In this document: piece after piece, positions 18,170 through 26,345 of the stretch
How positions within the stretch are numbered: the stretch's first letter is position 1
Layout: every line of letters begins with the position of its first letter
Assembly (NCBI GenBank): GCA_944326255.1
Contig: CALVDG010000001.1
Coordinates: forward strand, 124,001-188,000
Direction of reading: 5' to 3'
DNA length: 64,000 bases
Source: an uncultured Bacteroidales bacterium
GTDB lineage: Bacteria; Bacteroidota; Bacteroidia; Bacteroidales; UBA932
The notes under the pieces: model-generated
What the model saw: the letters and a program-made list of their open reading frames with translations, nothing else
The model's database searches: none
What the model was told of the DNA's origin: nothing
Program-made: the position numbers and the translations under genes

Positions 18170-18844
18170 TTACAGTCCTTCGTCGCAGAAACTGTAATAT
18201 CTGTCACCGGCGATGATGATGTGGTCCACCAGGCTTACATCCAGCAGGGCGGCTGCCTCCTTCAGCAGTTGGGTCTGCTTGCGGTCCAGGTCGCTTGGCA
18301 GGGGATTGCCGGAGGGGTGGTTGTGGACCAGGATAATGGCGCTGGCCAGCTTGTCCACCGCCTTGCGGATGATAACCCGCGCGTCCATTACTGTCGCACT
18401 GACACCTCCGATGCTGACCCTCTCCTTGCCTATGACCCTGTTGGCCCGGTTGAGGAACAGCACCCAGCATTCCTCGTGCTGGAGATTGCGGAGCATGGGC
18501 ATGAATATCCGCGCGGCCGCTCTGGAGGAGGTGACCGCATTTCCTTTATTTGACGGCTCGCGCTGCAGTCTTACAGCCAGCTCGAACATGGCCTTCAGCC
18601 GTGCGGCCTTGGCCTCGCCTATGCCCGGAACAGAGCACAGCCGGTCAAATGACATGTGCGACAGGGTATTCAGCGAGTTGTCAGACTGAGCCAGCAGGTC
18701 TCTGGACAGCTCTATCGCGCTTTTGTTTCTGGTGCCGGAGTTGATAAGTATTGCAAGCAATTCGGAATCGCTCAGAGAGGCCGCCCCCGACACATACATC
18801 TTCTCTCTCGGCCTGTCGTCTATTTTCCAATCGTTGATACTCAT
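18170..18844 (-). CDS. radC: RadC-family JAB/MPN domain protein
   Basis: A 224-residue RadC protein. A helix-hairpin-helix with VPGIGEAKA at 72-80 precedes a JAMM metalloprotease-like domain with HNHPSGNPLPSDLD at 174-187, which gives the zinc ligands. Despite its name, the family is not firmly tied to DNA repair and its activity is unknown. It lies downstream of rpsT, separated by a terminator hairpin. Confidence 0.92.
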   Translation of the reverse strand: MSINDWKIDDRPREKMYVSGAASLSDSELLAILINSGTRNKSAIELSRDLLAQSDNSLNTLSHMSFDRLCSVPGIGEAKAARLKAMFELAVRLQREPSNKGNAVTSSRAAARIFMPMLRNLQHEECWVLFLNRANRVIGKERVSIGGVSATVMDARVIIRKAVDKLASAIILVHNHPSGNPLPSDLDRKQTQLLKEAAALLDVSLVDHIIIAGDRYYSFCDEGL

Positions 18845-18850
18845 AAAACA

Positions 18851-18884
18851 AAAAAACTTCCCGTCAAAGTTCGGGAAGTTTTTT
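18851..18884 (-). terminator. Terminator after rpsT
   Basis: The inverted repeat AAAAAACTTCCCG / CGGGAAGTTTTTT with an 8-base loop forms a strong hairpin with flanking A and T runs, so it can work in both directions. It separates rpsT from radC. Confidence 0.8.
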
Positions 18885-18912
18885 CGATATCTGTTACCAG
18901 AAACGTAAAAAC

Positions 18913-19164
18913 TTACAATTTGTTTACGTAAACTGTGATTCCGCTCTTGAGGTTGGCCGCCTTGTTCTTGTGGATTACGTTGATCTTGGCGAGTTTGTCG
19001 ATCATAGAGGAAACTTTGGGAAGAAGCGCTGCGGCTGCTTCCTTGTCTGTAGTGTTTCTGAGCGCCCTGATGGCGTTGCGTGTTGTTCTTGCATAATAGC
19101 GGTTATGCAATCTGCGTGTCTCGTTCTGACGATTACGCTTGTCTGCTGATGCGTGATTTGCCAT
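18913..19164 (-). CDS. rpsT: 30S ribosomal protein S20
   Basis: An 83-residue, Lys/Arg-rich helical protein starting [22 protein letters not shown], typical of bacterial S20, which binds 16S rRNA early in small-subunit assembly. The later ...[20 protein letters not shown] segment is the conserved C-terminal signature. It lies 23 bp after the tRNA-Glu(UUC) gene and is probably read from that promoter. Confidence 0.97.
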   Translation of the reverse strand: MANHASADKRNRQNETRRLHNRYYARTTRNAIRALRNTTDKEAAAALLPKVSSMIDKLAKINVIHKNKAANLKSGITVYVNKL

Positions 19165-19187
19165 TTTAAATCTTTTTTTTATTTTTG

Positions 19188-19259
19188 TAGTGGATAGGGG
19201 AATCGAACCCCTATTGCAAGAATGAAAATCTTGAGTCCTAACCGTTAGACGAATCCACC
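19188..19259 (-). tRNA. tRNA-Glu (anticodon TTC)
   Basis: The cloverleaf has acceptor GGTGGAT / ATCCACT with a G-U end pair, D arm GTCTAACGGTTAGGAC, anticodon stem CAAGA/TCTTG with loop TTTTCAT (anticodon TTC) and T arm AGGGG TTCGATT CCCCT. CCA is not encoded. It lies 24 bp downstream of gltX and has its own promoter inside the gltX 3' end. Confidence 0.96.
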
Positions 19260-19271
19260 ATTTTGGGAGTG

Positions 19272-19302
19272 CAAAGATAGAGATTATTTTCCATCTACCA
19301 AA
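19272..19302 (-). promoter_or_regulatory. Promoter of tRNA-Glu(TTC)-rpsT
   Basis: TTTG (19299-19302), 19 bases, then TATCTTTG (19272-19279) on the minus strand. The minus-33 element is inside the last codons of gltX. The segment is a near copy of the one in front of the second tRNA-Glu. Confidence 0.75.
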
Positions 19303-20747
19303 TTTTTCTTTTCTATCACTCTGATGCCGTTTTCCAGCCTTTCAAGTGATTCCTCGCGTCCCAGAAGATACAGAATGTCAATGGCTCCGCCCGGTGTCGC
19401 AAGCAGTCCTGACAGGGACAGGCGCACGGGCCAGGTCAGCGGTCCCAGCTTCAGACCCAGGCTGCCGGCCAGTTCCGTAAGCGTGGCCAGGAGTGTCTCT
19501 TCCGACCAGTCCTGTACTGCGCTCAGGCAGTCTATGGCCTGTCTGAGTATGGCGGCGGAGGTCTCCAGTGTGGACTTGTTCTTCTTGTTGATGAAGAGTT
19601 CAGCGTCATAGTCCGGGAGCCGGAAGAGGAAGGCGATCTTCTCCGGGATATCGGACAGCTTGCTGATGCGGGACTGGAGCAGCGAGGCCAGTTTCCTCCA
19701 TTTGGGCTCGAGGAACGTGCCTTCTATCCTGGCGTAGGGCAGGGCCATGCGGATGAACTCTTCCGGGTCCATCATGCTGATGTGCTGGCCGTTGACCCAG
19801 TCCAGCTTCTGATAGTCGAAGACTGCGGGGCTCTTGTGTACGCCGGCGATGGAGAACTGGGCGATAAGACCGTCCATGGAGAATATCTCCTGCTCTGTCT
19901 TGGGAGACCAGCCCAGCAGAGCGATATAGTTGATGATGCCCTCAGGCAGGTAGCCCTGCTCCACCAGGGCCTGGAAACTCACCGCACCGTGCCGTTTGGA
20001 AAGCTTGCTGATAGAGCCGTCCGGATTCTTGCCGTTGATGATGGGCAGGTGGATGTACTCGGGCCTTTCCCAGCCGAAAGCGTCGTAGAGCAGCAGATAC
20101 TTGGGGTTGGAGGACAGGTACTCGGAGCCTCGGATGATGTGGGTGATGTGCATCAGGTGGTCGTCCACGACATTGGCGAAATTGTATGTGGGCATTCCGT
20201 CGCTCTTGAGCAGTACCTGATCGTCAAGGGTAGAGTTCTCGACGGATATCTCTCCGTAGACCATGTCGTTCCATGAGGTGCTGCCTTCCAGCGGTATTCT
20301 CTGGCGGATGACGTAGGGCTTTCCTGCAGCCAGCTGCGCCTCCACTTCTTCCTTGCTCAGGTTGCGGCAGTGACGGTCATAGCCTTCCATGGATTCGGAT
20401 TCTTTCTCCCCTTTCTGGCAGAAGCAGTAGTAGGCCGCGCCTTTTTCCACCAGCTCCATCGCGAACTCCCGGTACATGCCCTTGCGCTCGCTCTGGACGT
20501 AGGGGCCGTATTCGCCTCCGATGTCAGGACCCTCGTCGTGGTAGAGCCTGGCTGTTTTCAGAGTGTCGTAGATGACATCCACGGCGCCTTCTACATAGCG
20601 GCCCTGGTCGGTGTCCTCGATTCTGAGTATGAATTTTCCGTTCTGGGATTTTGCAAAGAGATATGCAAACAGCGCCGTACGCAGATTCCCGATATGCATA
20701 TAGCCTGTGGGACTGGGCGCAAATCGTGTTCTGACTGTTTCACTCAT
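19284..20747 (-). CDS. gltX: Glutamyl-tRNA synthetase
   Basis: A 487-residue class I synthetase charging tRNA with glutamate. The HIGH-type motif is in [19 protein letters not shown] at residues 8-26, and the KMSKS-type loop is [12 protein letters not shown] near residue 245. The length and anticodon-binding C-terminus are normal. The gene is bracketed by tRNA-Glu(CTC) upstream and tRNA-Glu(TTC) downstream, both on the same strand, so the enzyme and its two substrate isoacceptors form one cluster. Confidence 0.97.
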   Translation of the reverse strand: MSETVRTRFAPSPTGYMHIGNLRTALFAYLFAKSQNGKFILRIEDTDQGRYVEGAVDVIYDTLKTARLYHDEGPDIGGEYGPYVQSERKGMYREFAMELVEKGAAYYCFCQKGEKESESMEGYDRHCRNLSKEEVEAQLAAGKPYVIRQRIPLEGSTSWNDMVYGEISVENSTLDDQVLLKSDGMPTYNFANVVDDHLMHITHIIRGSEYLSSNPKYLLLYDAFGWERPEYIHLPIINGKNPDGSISKLSKRHGAVSFQALVEQGYLPEGIINYIALLGWSPKTEQEIFSMDGLIAQFSIAGVHKSPAVFDYQKLDWVNGQHISMMDPEEFIRMALPYARIEGTFLEPKWRKLASLLQSRISKLSDIPEKIAFLFRLPDYDAELFINKKNKSTLETSAAILRQAIDCLSAVQDWSEETLLATLTELAGSLGLKLGPLTWPVRLSLSGLLATPGGAIDILYLLGREESLERLENGIRVIEKKNLVDGK

Positions 20748-20772
20748 TATGTTAAGGGGAAAAAAGAAGAAG

Positions 20773-20844
20773 TAGTGGATAGGGGAATCGAACCCCTATT
20801 ACAAGATTGAGAATCTTGTGTCCTAACCGTTAGACGAATCCACC
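20773..20844 (-). tRNA. tRNA-Glu (anticodon CTC)
   Basis: It has the same body as the first tRNA-Glu (acceptor GGTGGAT / ATCCACT, T arm AGGGG TTCGATT CCCCT), but the anticodon loop is TTCTCAA, anticodon CTC, on a CAAGA/TCTTG stem. It lies 25 bp upstream of the gltX start. Confidence 0.95.
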
Positions 20845-20856
20845 GTTTTGGGAGTG

Positions 20857-20887
20857 CAAAAATAGATATTATTTTTCAACTTCCAAA
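20857..20887 (-). promoter_or_regulatory. Promoter of tRNA-Glu(CTC)-gltX
   Basis: TTTG (20884-20887), 19 bases, then TATTTTTG (20857-20864) on the minus strand, a full match to the Bacteroidetes consensus. It overlaps the 3' end of the DUF4837 gene. Confidence 0.75.
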
Positions 20888-21894
20888 TTTTCTTTCCAAT
20901 TAAATGAATAAATTATCGACTCAACCTGCCTCAGATATTTCCTCTTGTCGTACTTAGGCGCATATACAAAGGCATTTAGGATGATGATGTTCTTCCGCTC
21001 AGGGTCTGGGAAGATATGACATACGAACGGACCGCCCATATAGTCGTTCTCTACTTCCCAGAGTCCGCGCATCTCCACCATGGTCATTCCTTTATATGTA
21101 ATGTTCCTGAATCCGGGGTCTATGACCTTGTTGAAAGTCATATAGCTGTTGTCCCTCATTCCGGGTACGTTGACTTTCCACAGGTCACCCAGCTTCGCCT
21201 TGAGGGAGTCGGCAGACAGCTGCGAGGGGTCTGTGTAGGGGTATTTGAATATGAGAATGCCCTGATTGACATAGGTGGTCTCCTGGGATATCCACATGAA
21301 GTCCGGGGTGTCTTTTTTCATAGTGAAGCCTTTGGGGAAATAGGGCGAGCCTCCGATGTTTTCGGTCACGGCCAGCCGCACGTCCCTGTCCTCATACTTG
21401 ATGGAGTTGGCTATCAGGCGGTCTCTCTCAGTATGCTCGATGGCGTTGATGATCATCTCGCTGTTGGTCCTGATGAGTTCTGTGGCCTCTTCCGGTGTTG
21501 TGGAGGAGACTGTGACTACGACCTGCGGTTTGGCCCAGGCGTCGCGGGATATGCGTATGCCGGTGGTGTCAACTTCGGGAGATACGTTCACTATGATGAT
21601 GTTGCGGTGAAGCATAAGGCTGCCGGTAAATCCGCCGGGGGTGGCGTTGAAGAGCTTGAACACAGGCTCTCTCTGCGGCAGGTACGGATATTCGCCAGCG
21701 AGAATCTCCCTGAGGGTGGAGCCGAGCTCGCCTTCCCAGTAGTTTTTATTGATGGTGATGAGTACCTCTCCGGCATTGCCGGTGATGTTGGGCAGATATT
21801 GGGTGCGGTCTTTGGGTGTCTTGTTGCCGCAGGAAGTAAGTATGGCCGTGAGTGCCACGGTAAGCAGAGCCAGTCTCAAAATATGCTTTTTCAT
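20869..21894 (-). CDS. DUF4837 lipoprotein
   Basis: A 341-residue protein with a lipoprotein signal peptide whose lipobox ends ILTSC near residue 22. The mature part starts with the conserved-looking ITGNAGEVLITINKNYWEGELGSTLREIL and continues through paired mixed alpha/beta segments, as in the Bacteroidetes family DUF4837. Function is unknown. It follows rseP by 15 bp and is the end of the M23-dxr-rseP-DUF4837 operon, which suggests an envelope role. The promoter of the tRNA-Glu/gltX cluster lies inside its last codons. Confidence 0.85.
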   Translation of the reverse strand: MKKHILRLALLTVALTAILTSCGNKTPKDRTQYLPNITGNAGEVLITINKNYWEGELGSTLREILAGEYPYLPQREPVFKLFNATPGGFTGSLMLHRNIIIVNVSPEVDTTGIRISRDAWAKPQVVVTVSSTTPEEATELIRTNSEMIINAIEHTERDRLIANSIKYEDRDVRLAVTENIGGSPYFPKGFTMKKDTPDFMWISQETTYVNQGILIFKYPYTDPSQLSADSLKAKLGDLWKVNVPGMRDNSYMTFNKVIDPGFRNITYKGMTMVEMRGLWEVENDYMGGPFVCHIFPDPERKNIIILNAFVYAPKYDKRKYLRQVESIIYSFNWKENLEVEK

Positions 21895-21909
21895 AATCGT
21901 TGGGTTTAA

Positions 21910-23229
21910 TTATCTGAATAATCGCAGTATGTCGTTGCCGAAAGCCAGTATCATGATCATCAGCAGCAGGAACATGCCTATCATCTGTGCCACTTCCATG
22001 AAGCGGTCCGACGGCTTGCGGCCGGTGATCATCTCGTAGAGCGTGAAGAGTATGTGACCTCCGTCCAGGGCTGGTATGGGCAGCAGGTTCATGACTGCCA
22101 GCATGATGGACAGCAGGGCGGTGATGTTCCAGAATATCTGCCAGTTCCACGAGGACGGGAAGATGCTGCCTATGGCTATGAAGCTTCCGACGGACTTGTA
22201 GGCTTCAGTCTGAGGGGAGAAGATCAGCCCCAGTTCCTTGACGTAGTGTCCGATGTTGGTGAAGGTCATCATGAATCCGGCCGGAATGGCTTCCGGCAGG
22301 CTGTATTCTTTATCGGTGATCGTGATGTCCGATATGTCGCGCTGGAGCAGGACCTCTATCTTGCCGTCCCCGCTGACCCTTACGGGAACAGTCACGGTGT
22401 CCTCTCCGCGCAGCAGACGGAGCTCCACCGTGCTGCCGGCATTGTCCGCCAGAACGGCCTGCAGATCCTGATGCCAGCACACCGGTCTGCCGGCGGCTGT
22501 AAGGAACCGGTCACCCTGGCGCAGGTCGGCTCCGGCGTTGATGGAGGTGTCCGGCAGGCTGCCTACGGCGATGGGCAGGCGGATGCCGAACATTCCCGGG
22601 GTGTTGAGCATGGCCGGCATGTATGCGGGGTCAATGTGGATGTCCACAGTGTCTCCGTCCCGGAGTACAGTCACCCGGCTTACCTGGTCCCGCAGCATGT
22701 CCATGTGTATCTCGTTGAAGTTGTCCGGAGCCGGATTCCCGTCAAGAGCCAGTATGCGGTCTCCGTTCTCGAATCCTATCTCTTTTGCAAGCGGGCTTAC
22801 CTCGATACCGTATATGACGTCGTCATTCTTTATATACTGTTCTCCCCACGTGAAGAGTATGGCGATATACAGGACTATGGCCAGCACCACGTTCATCAGC
22901 ACTCCTCCGGCAAGGACTATGATGCGCTGCCATGCCGGCCTGGAGCGGAACTCCCAGGGCTGAGGCGGCTTGGCCATAGCCTCTTTGTCCATGGACTCGT
23001 CTATCATTCCGGATATCTTGCAGAAGCCTCCCAGGGGGATGCATCCGATGCCGAACTCCGTATCGCTCTTTTTGGGCTTGAATTTCAGTATCGCGGGCGG
23101 GAAGAAGAGGTAGAATTTCTCCACCCTTATCCTGAATATCCTGGCGGTGATGTAATGCCCGAACTCATGCACCAGCACGAGCAGGGACAGCGACAGGATG
23201 ACTTGTATTATCTTGAGCAGTACGTCCAT
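21910..23229 (-). CDS. rseP: Site-2 intramembrane protease RseP
   Basis: A 439-residue membrane metalloprotease. HEFGH at about residue 18-22 in the first transmembrane helix is the zinc motif, and the second ligand motif is in LLPIPALDGGH near residue 385. Between them is at least one PDZ domain (ENGDRILALDGNPAPDN). It cleaves membrane-embedded substrates such as anti-sigma factors and signal peptides. I start at the ATG 23229, which overlaps the dxr stop by one base; the longer frame upstream would lie inside dxr. The catalytic motifs are complete. Confidence 0.95.
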   Translation of the reverse strand: MDVLLKIIQVILSLSLLVLVHEFGHYITARIFRIRVEKFYLFFPPAILKFKPKKSDTEFGIGCIPLGGFCKISGMIDESMDKEAMAKPPQPWEFRSRPAWQRIIVLAGGVLMNVVLAIVLYIAILFTWGEQYIKNDDVIYGIEVSPLAKEIGFENGDRILALDGNPAPDNFNEIHMDMLRDQVSRVTVLRDGDTVDIHIDPAYMPAMLNTPGMFGIRLPIAVGSLPDTSINAGADLRQGDRFLTAAGRPVCWHQDLQAVLADNAGSTVELRLLRGEDTVTVPVRVSGDGKIEVLLQRDISDITITDKEYSLPEAIPAGFMMTFTNIGHYVKELGLIFSPQTEAYKSVGSFIAIGSIFPSSWNWQIFWNITALLSIMLAVMNLLPIPALDGGHILFTLYEMITGRKPSDRFMEVAQMIGMFLLLMIMILAFGNDILRLFR

Positions 23230-24392
23230 TACTTGTTCTTGGCTATCAGGTTTGAGGCGAACTCCCGGGTCAGCCTGTCGGTCTCGAGTATTCCGTCCAG
23301 GTCGGGATCCTTTACAAATGAGCATTTCTCCATACAGCGGGAGATGACGGCCGGGATGTCGGTGAAGCGGATCCGCTCATTCAGGAAAGCGTCCACGGCC
23401 ACCTCATTGGCGGCGTTCATGATGCAGGGCATATTGCCGCCCTTGCGCATGGCTTCCACTGCGAATCCAAGGCAGGGGAACTTGGCGGTATCCGGCTCCG
23501 AGAAAGTGAATCCGCCCAGCCTGTAGAAGTCCAGGCGCGGAATATCCAGCGGCATACGGGCCGGATAGGTCAGGGCGTACTGTATCGGCAGCCGCATGTC
23601 GGGTGTACTCATCTGGGCCATTACGGCACCGTCCTGGAACGAGACCATGCTGTGAATCACCGACTGGGGGTGAATCACCACCGTGATCTGCGAGATGTCC
23701 ACTCCGAACAGCCAGCAGGCCTCTATCATCTCGAAGCCCTTGTTCATGAGGGTGGAGGAGTCTACGGTAATCTTGCGGCCCATCTTCCACCGGGGATGGT
23801 TGGTCGCTTCGGCCACTGTCACCTGCGCCAGCTCGGATGCCGGAGTCCTCAGGAAGGGGCCTCCGGATGCGGTCAGGAAGATCCTCTCTATCGGACTGTG
23901 CTCTCCCTGAAGGGCCTGGAATATGGCCGAGTGCTCTGAGTCCACGGGCAGGACGGGGGCGTTGTGCTCCCTGGCCGTCTGCATGACTATCTTTCCGGCG
24001 GCCACCAGCGGCTCCTTGTTGGCAATGGCCACGGCCTTGCCCGAGCGCAGTGCCGCGAGAGTGGGCTCCAGGCCCCGGAAACCGACCATTGCGGACAGCA
24101 CCATGTCGATGTTGTCACTGGTGGACATGGCGTCGATGATGGAGCTCATGCCTGCGAATACGTTTATGCCGTGCGGGTTCAGGGCCTCGTATACTTCGTC
24201 GTAAAGGCTATCGTCGGCGATGATGGCGCAGGCTGCGTCAAACTCTATGGCCTGCCGGATGAGCAGGCTGCTGTTGCTGCCTGCCGTCAGGAGCTGTACG
24301 TCAAAGAGGTCGCGGTGTTCCCTGATCACGTCCAGGGCCTGAATTCCGATTGAGCCGGTCGAGCCCAGTATTGCTATTTTTCTCTTTTCCAT
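23229..24392 (-). CDS. dxr: 1-deoxy-D-xylulose-5-phosphate reductoisomerase
   Basis: A 387-residue enzyme of the MEP isoprenoid pathway that converts DXP to 2-C-methyl-D-erythritol 4-phosphate with NADPH. The NADPH loop is ILGSTGSIGIQALDV at residues 7-21. The metal and substrate region shows PVDSEHSAIFQAL near 150 and ASGGPF near 175, with VDSSTLMNKGFEMIEA near 205. I begin at ATG 24392; the in-frame codons upstream overlap the preceding gene. It sits 14 bp after the M23 peptidase gene and is coupled to rseP by a one-base overlap. Confidence 0.97.
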   Translation of the reverse strand: MEKRKIAILGSTGSIGIQALDVIREHRDLFDVQLLTAGSNSSLLIRQAIEFDAACAIIADDSLYDEVYEALNPHGINVFAGMSSIIDAMSTSDNIDMVLSAMVGFRGLEPTLAALRSGKAVAIANKEPLVAAGKIVMQTAREHNAPVLPVDSEHSAIFQALQGEHSPIERIFLTASGGPFLRTPASELAQVTVAEATNHPRWKMGRKITVDSSTLMNKGFEMIEACWLFGVDISQITVVIHPQSVIHSMVSFQDGAVMAQMSTPDMRLPIQYALTYPARMPLDIPRLDFYRLGGFTFSEPDTAKFPCLGFAVEAMRKGGNMPCIMNAANEVAVDAFLNERIRFTDIPAVISRCMEKCSFVKDPDLDGILETDRLTREFASNLIAKNK

Positions 24393-24406
24393 TGCGGTTG
24401 TCTGAG

Positions 24407-25267
24407 TTAAAAATTGATGTAGAGCGAGGGGTCTATCGGCTCTCCGCTGTGCCACAGCTCAAAATGCAGATGAGGCCCCGTGCTCAGGTCTCCGGCGTTG
24501 CCGGCCAGGGAGATGGTCGCTCCCGCGCTCACTCTGTCTCCCACTTTCTTCAGCAGCTTGGTGTTGTGCTTGTATATGGACACCAGATCGTTGCTGTGCT
24601 GAATGTGTATGTTGTATCCGGTGTCGTCATTCCAGTAGGCAGCAATAACCGTACCGTCCAGCACGGCGCATACCGCGCTGTTGTTCTGCACCGCTATGTC
24701 TACGAAAGGATGGCCCTTGCCGGGGTTGTAGGACTCGGTGACCACGCCTTTTACGGGAGGGAAGAACAGCATTCCTTCCAGCTGCGTTTCGTTTCCGGAG
24801 GGCCTGAGATTGTATTTCTCGATGGAGTCAATCTTCTCCCTGAGGATGGAGTCGGCGTCATGCTCCATTGCCGCTGCGGTTCTTTCAGCATTTTCCACGC
24901 TGCCTGTAGCAAGCAGGCTGTCCAGCGGGATGGGAGCCTCGCCGGCGATGATCCTGCGGATGTTGGTGAGCTGGATGGTCATCACGCGCATCCGGCTTTC
25001 CAGCGAGTCCACCATGGCTGCGTTCTCTACCATCTCTCTCTGGGTGGAGTAGGACGGGTAGCCGGGTATGATCCTTCTTACGGGGGTGAACGCAGTGATG
25101 CAGAATGTCAGGATGCACAGCAGTGCGGCTATGCCTATTACTGCGGATATCGCGGCATGTTTGGTGCCCCTTATGGCGAACTGGAAGTCGTGGGTCTCGT
25201 TGTCAAGGACCGCGAAGAGGTATTTTCTGGCAGGACGCTTTCTGTCCCGTTTATTTTTTTCAGACAT
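24407..25267 (-). CDS. M23-family metallopeptidase (LytM domain)
   Basis: A 286-residue cell-wall peptidase or activator. A basic N-terminus (SEKNKRDRKRPARKY) and one transmembrane helix near residues 38-60 anchor it in the inner membrane. A coiled-coil-like linker follows, then a LytM domain. The zinc-site residues are visible: GHPFVDIA near residue 195 (H and D) and GPHLHFELW near 268. The domain should be active on peptidoglycan cross-links. It is first in an operon with dxr, rseP and DUF4837 and divergent from ruvX. Confidence 0.92.
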   Translation of the reverse strand: MSEKNKRDRKRPARKYLFAVLDNETHDFQFAIRGTKHAAISAVIGIAALLCILTFCITAFTPVRRIIPGYPSYSTQREMVENAAMVDSLESRMRVMTIQLTNIRRIIAGEAPIPLDSLLATGSVENAERTAAAMEHDADSILREKIDSIEKYNLRPSGNETQLEGMLFFPPVKGVVTESYNPGKGHPFVDIAVQNNSAVCAVLDGTVIAAYWNDDTGYNIHIQHSNDLVSIYKHNTKLLKKVGDRVSAGATISLAGNAGDLSTGPHLHFELWHSGEPIDPSLYINF

Positions 25268-25304
25268 AGTGCTATCAGACAGTTTATTTGACTACATTTG
25301 CGGA

Positions 25305-25718
25305 ATGAATCGGATAATCGGGATAGACTACGGCAAAAAACGGATAGGACTTGCGGTCTCTGATCCGCTGCGGATGTTCGCATCCCCTCTCGATACAGTT
25401 CCGCCTGCAAAGATAATTGAATATCTCAAACAATATGCCGCCAAGGAGGGTATCTCGCTGTTCGTCGTGGGATATCCCATGAATCTGGACAATACTCCGG
25501 CGGAAGCGGCACGATATGTGGATGAGTTCCTCCGCAGGCTTCACAACAGCTTTCCGGATATCCCGGTGGAACGTGAGGACGAGCGGTTCACCTCCGTGCT
25601 GGCGCACAGGGCCATGATCGACGGAGGCATGAAGAAGATGGACCGCCGGGACAAGGCTGTGGTGGACAAGATAAGCGCGGCCATCATCCTCCAGACGTAT
25701 CTGGACAGGCAGAAGTGA
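25305..25718 (+). CDS. ruvX: Holliday junction resolvase-like YqgF/RuvX
   Basis: A 137-residue RNase H-fold protein. The catalytic Asp is in IIGIDYGKKRIGLAVSDP at the N-terminus, and EREDERFTSVLAH near residue 93 plus the DKISAAIILQ Asp near 125 complete the acidic site. The family processes 16S rRNA ends in some bacteria and is annotated as a putative resolvase. The ATG at 25305 gives the canonical start. A TACATTTG box at 25293-25300 lies just upstream; def follows after 41 bp. Confidence 0.93.
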   Translation: MNRIIGIDYGKKRIGLAVSDPLRMFASPLDTVPPAKIIEYLKQYAAKEGISLFVVGYPMNLDNTPAEAARYVDEFLRRLHNSFPDIPVEREDERFTSVLAHRAMIDGGMKKMDRRDKAVVDKISAAIILQTYLDRQK

Positions 25719-25759
25719 GGATTTTAAATTTTTGAGAAAATATAAAAACGTAAAACGAG

Positions 25760-26323
25760 ATGATATTACCTATTTATGTATACGGCTCCGAGGTGCTCCG
25801 TGAGACGGCTGCCGATGTGGACGTGGCCGGCCTGGACAAGGAGCAGCTCCGCAAATATATAGACGACATGTTCGAGACCATGTACCATGCCGACGGTGTG
25901 GGGCTGGCGGCTCCCCAGGTGGGAGACGGCCGCAGAATCCTCGTGGTGGACGGCAGGGACGTGGCTGACGTATATCCTGAGCTCAAGGATTTCAAGAGGG
26001 CCATGGTCAATCCGGTCGTGGTAGAGGAAAGCGAGGAGACCGCCGAATACAGCGAGGGCTGTCTGAGCGTGCCGGATATCCACTGCAATGTAGTGCGTCC
26101 CAAGAAGATGACCGTGCGTTATCTGGACGCGGACCTCAAGGAAGTGGAGGAGACACTGGACGGTTTCGCGTGCCGTATGGTGCAGCATGAGATGGACCAT
26201 CTGGACGGGCATCTCTTCGTGGACAGGGTGGCGCCCATCCGCCGCAAGATGATTGCCGCCAAGCTGCACAACATAGCCAAGGGCAAGGCCCGGACGGCGT
26301 ATAAGACAAAGTTGGAAAGATAG
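25760..26323 (+). CDS. def: Peptide deformylase
   Basis: A 187-residue metalloenzyme removing the formyl group from nascent proteins. All three motifs are present: GVGLAAPQVG at 46-55, EGCLSVP at 99-105 with the metal Cys, and QHEMDH at 142-147 with two metal His and the catalytic Glu. Length is typical. It lies 41 bp after ruvX and 22 bp before the phosphohexomutase on the same strand. Confidence 0.97.
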   Translation: MILPIYVYGSEVLRETAADVDVAGLDKEQLRKYIDDMFETMYHADGVGLAAPQVGDGRRILVVDGRDVADVYPELKDFKRAMVNPVVVEESEETAEYSEGCLSVPDIHCNVVRPKKMTVRYLDADLKEVEETLDGFACRMVQHEMDHLDGHLFVDRVAPIRRKMIAAKLHNIAKGKARTAYKTKLER

Positions 26324-26345
26324 ATTCACTGTAATAAAGGACATT

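Noticed and set aside
22054..23526. 490-codon plus-strand frame over rseP and the end of dxr
   Set aside because: It crosses two well-supported genes on the other strand and has no recognisable domain.
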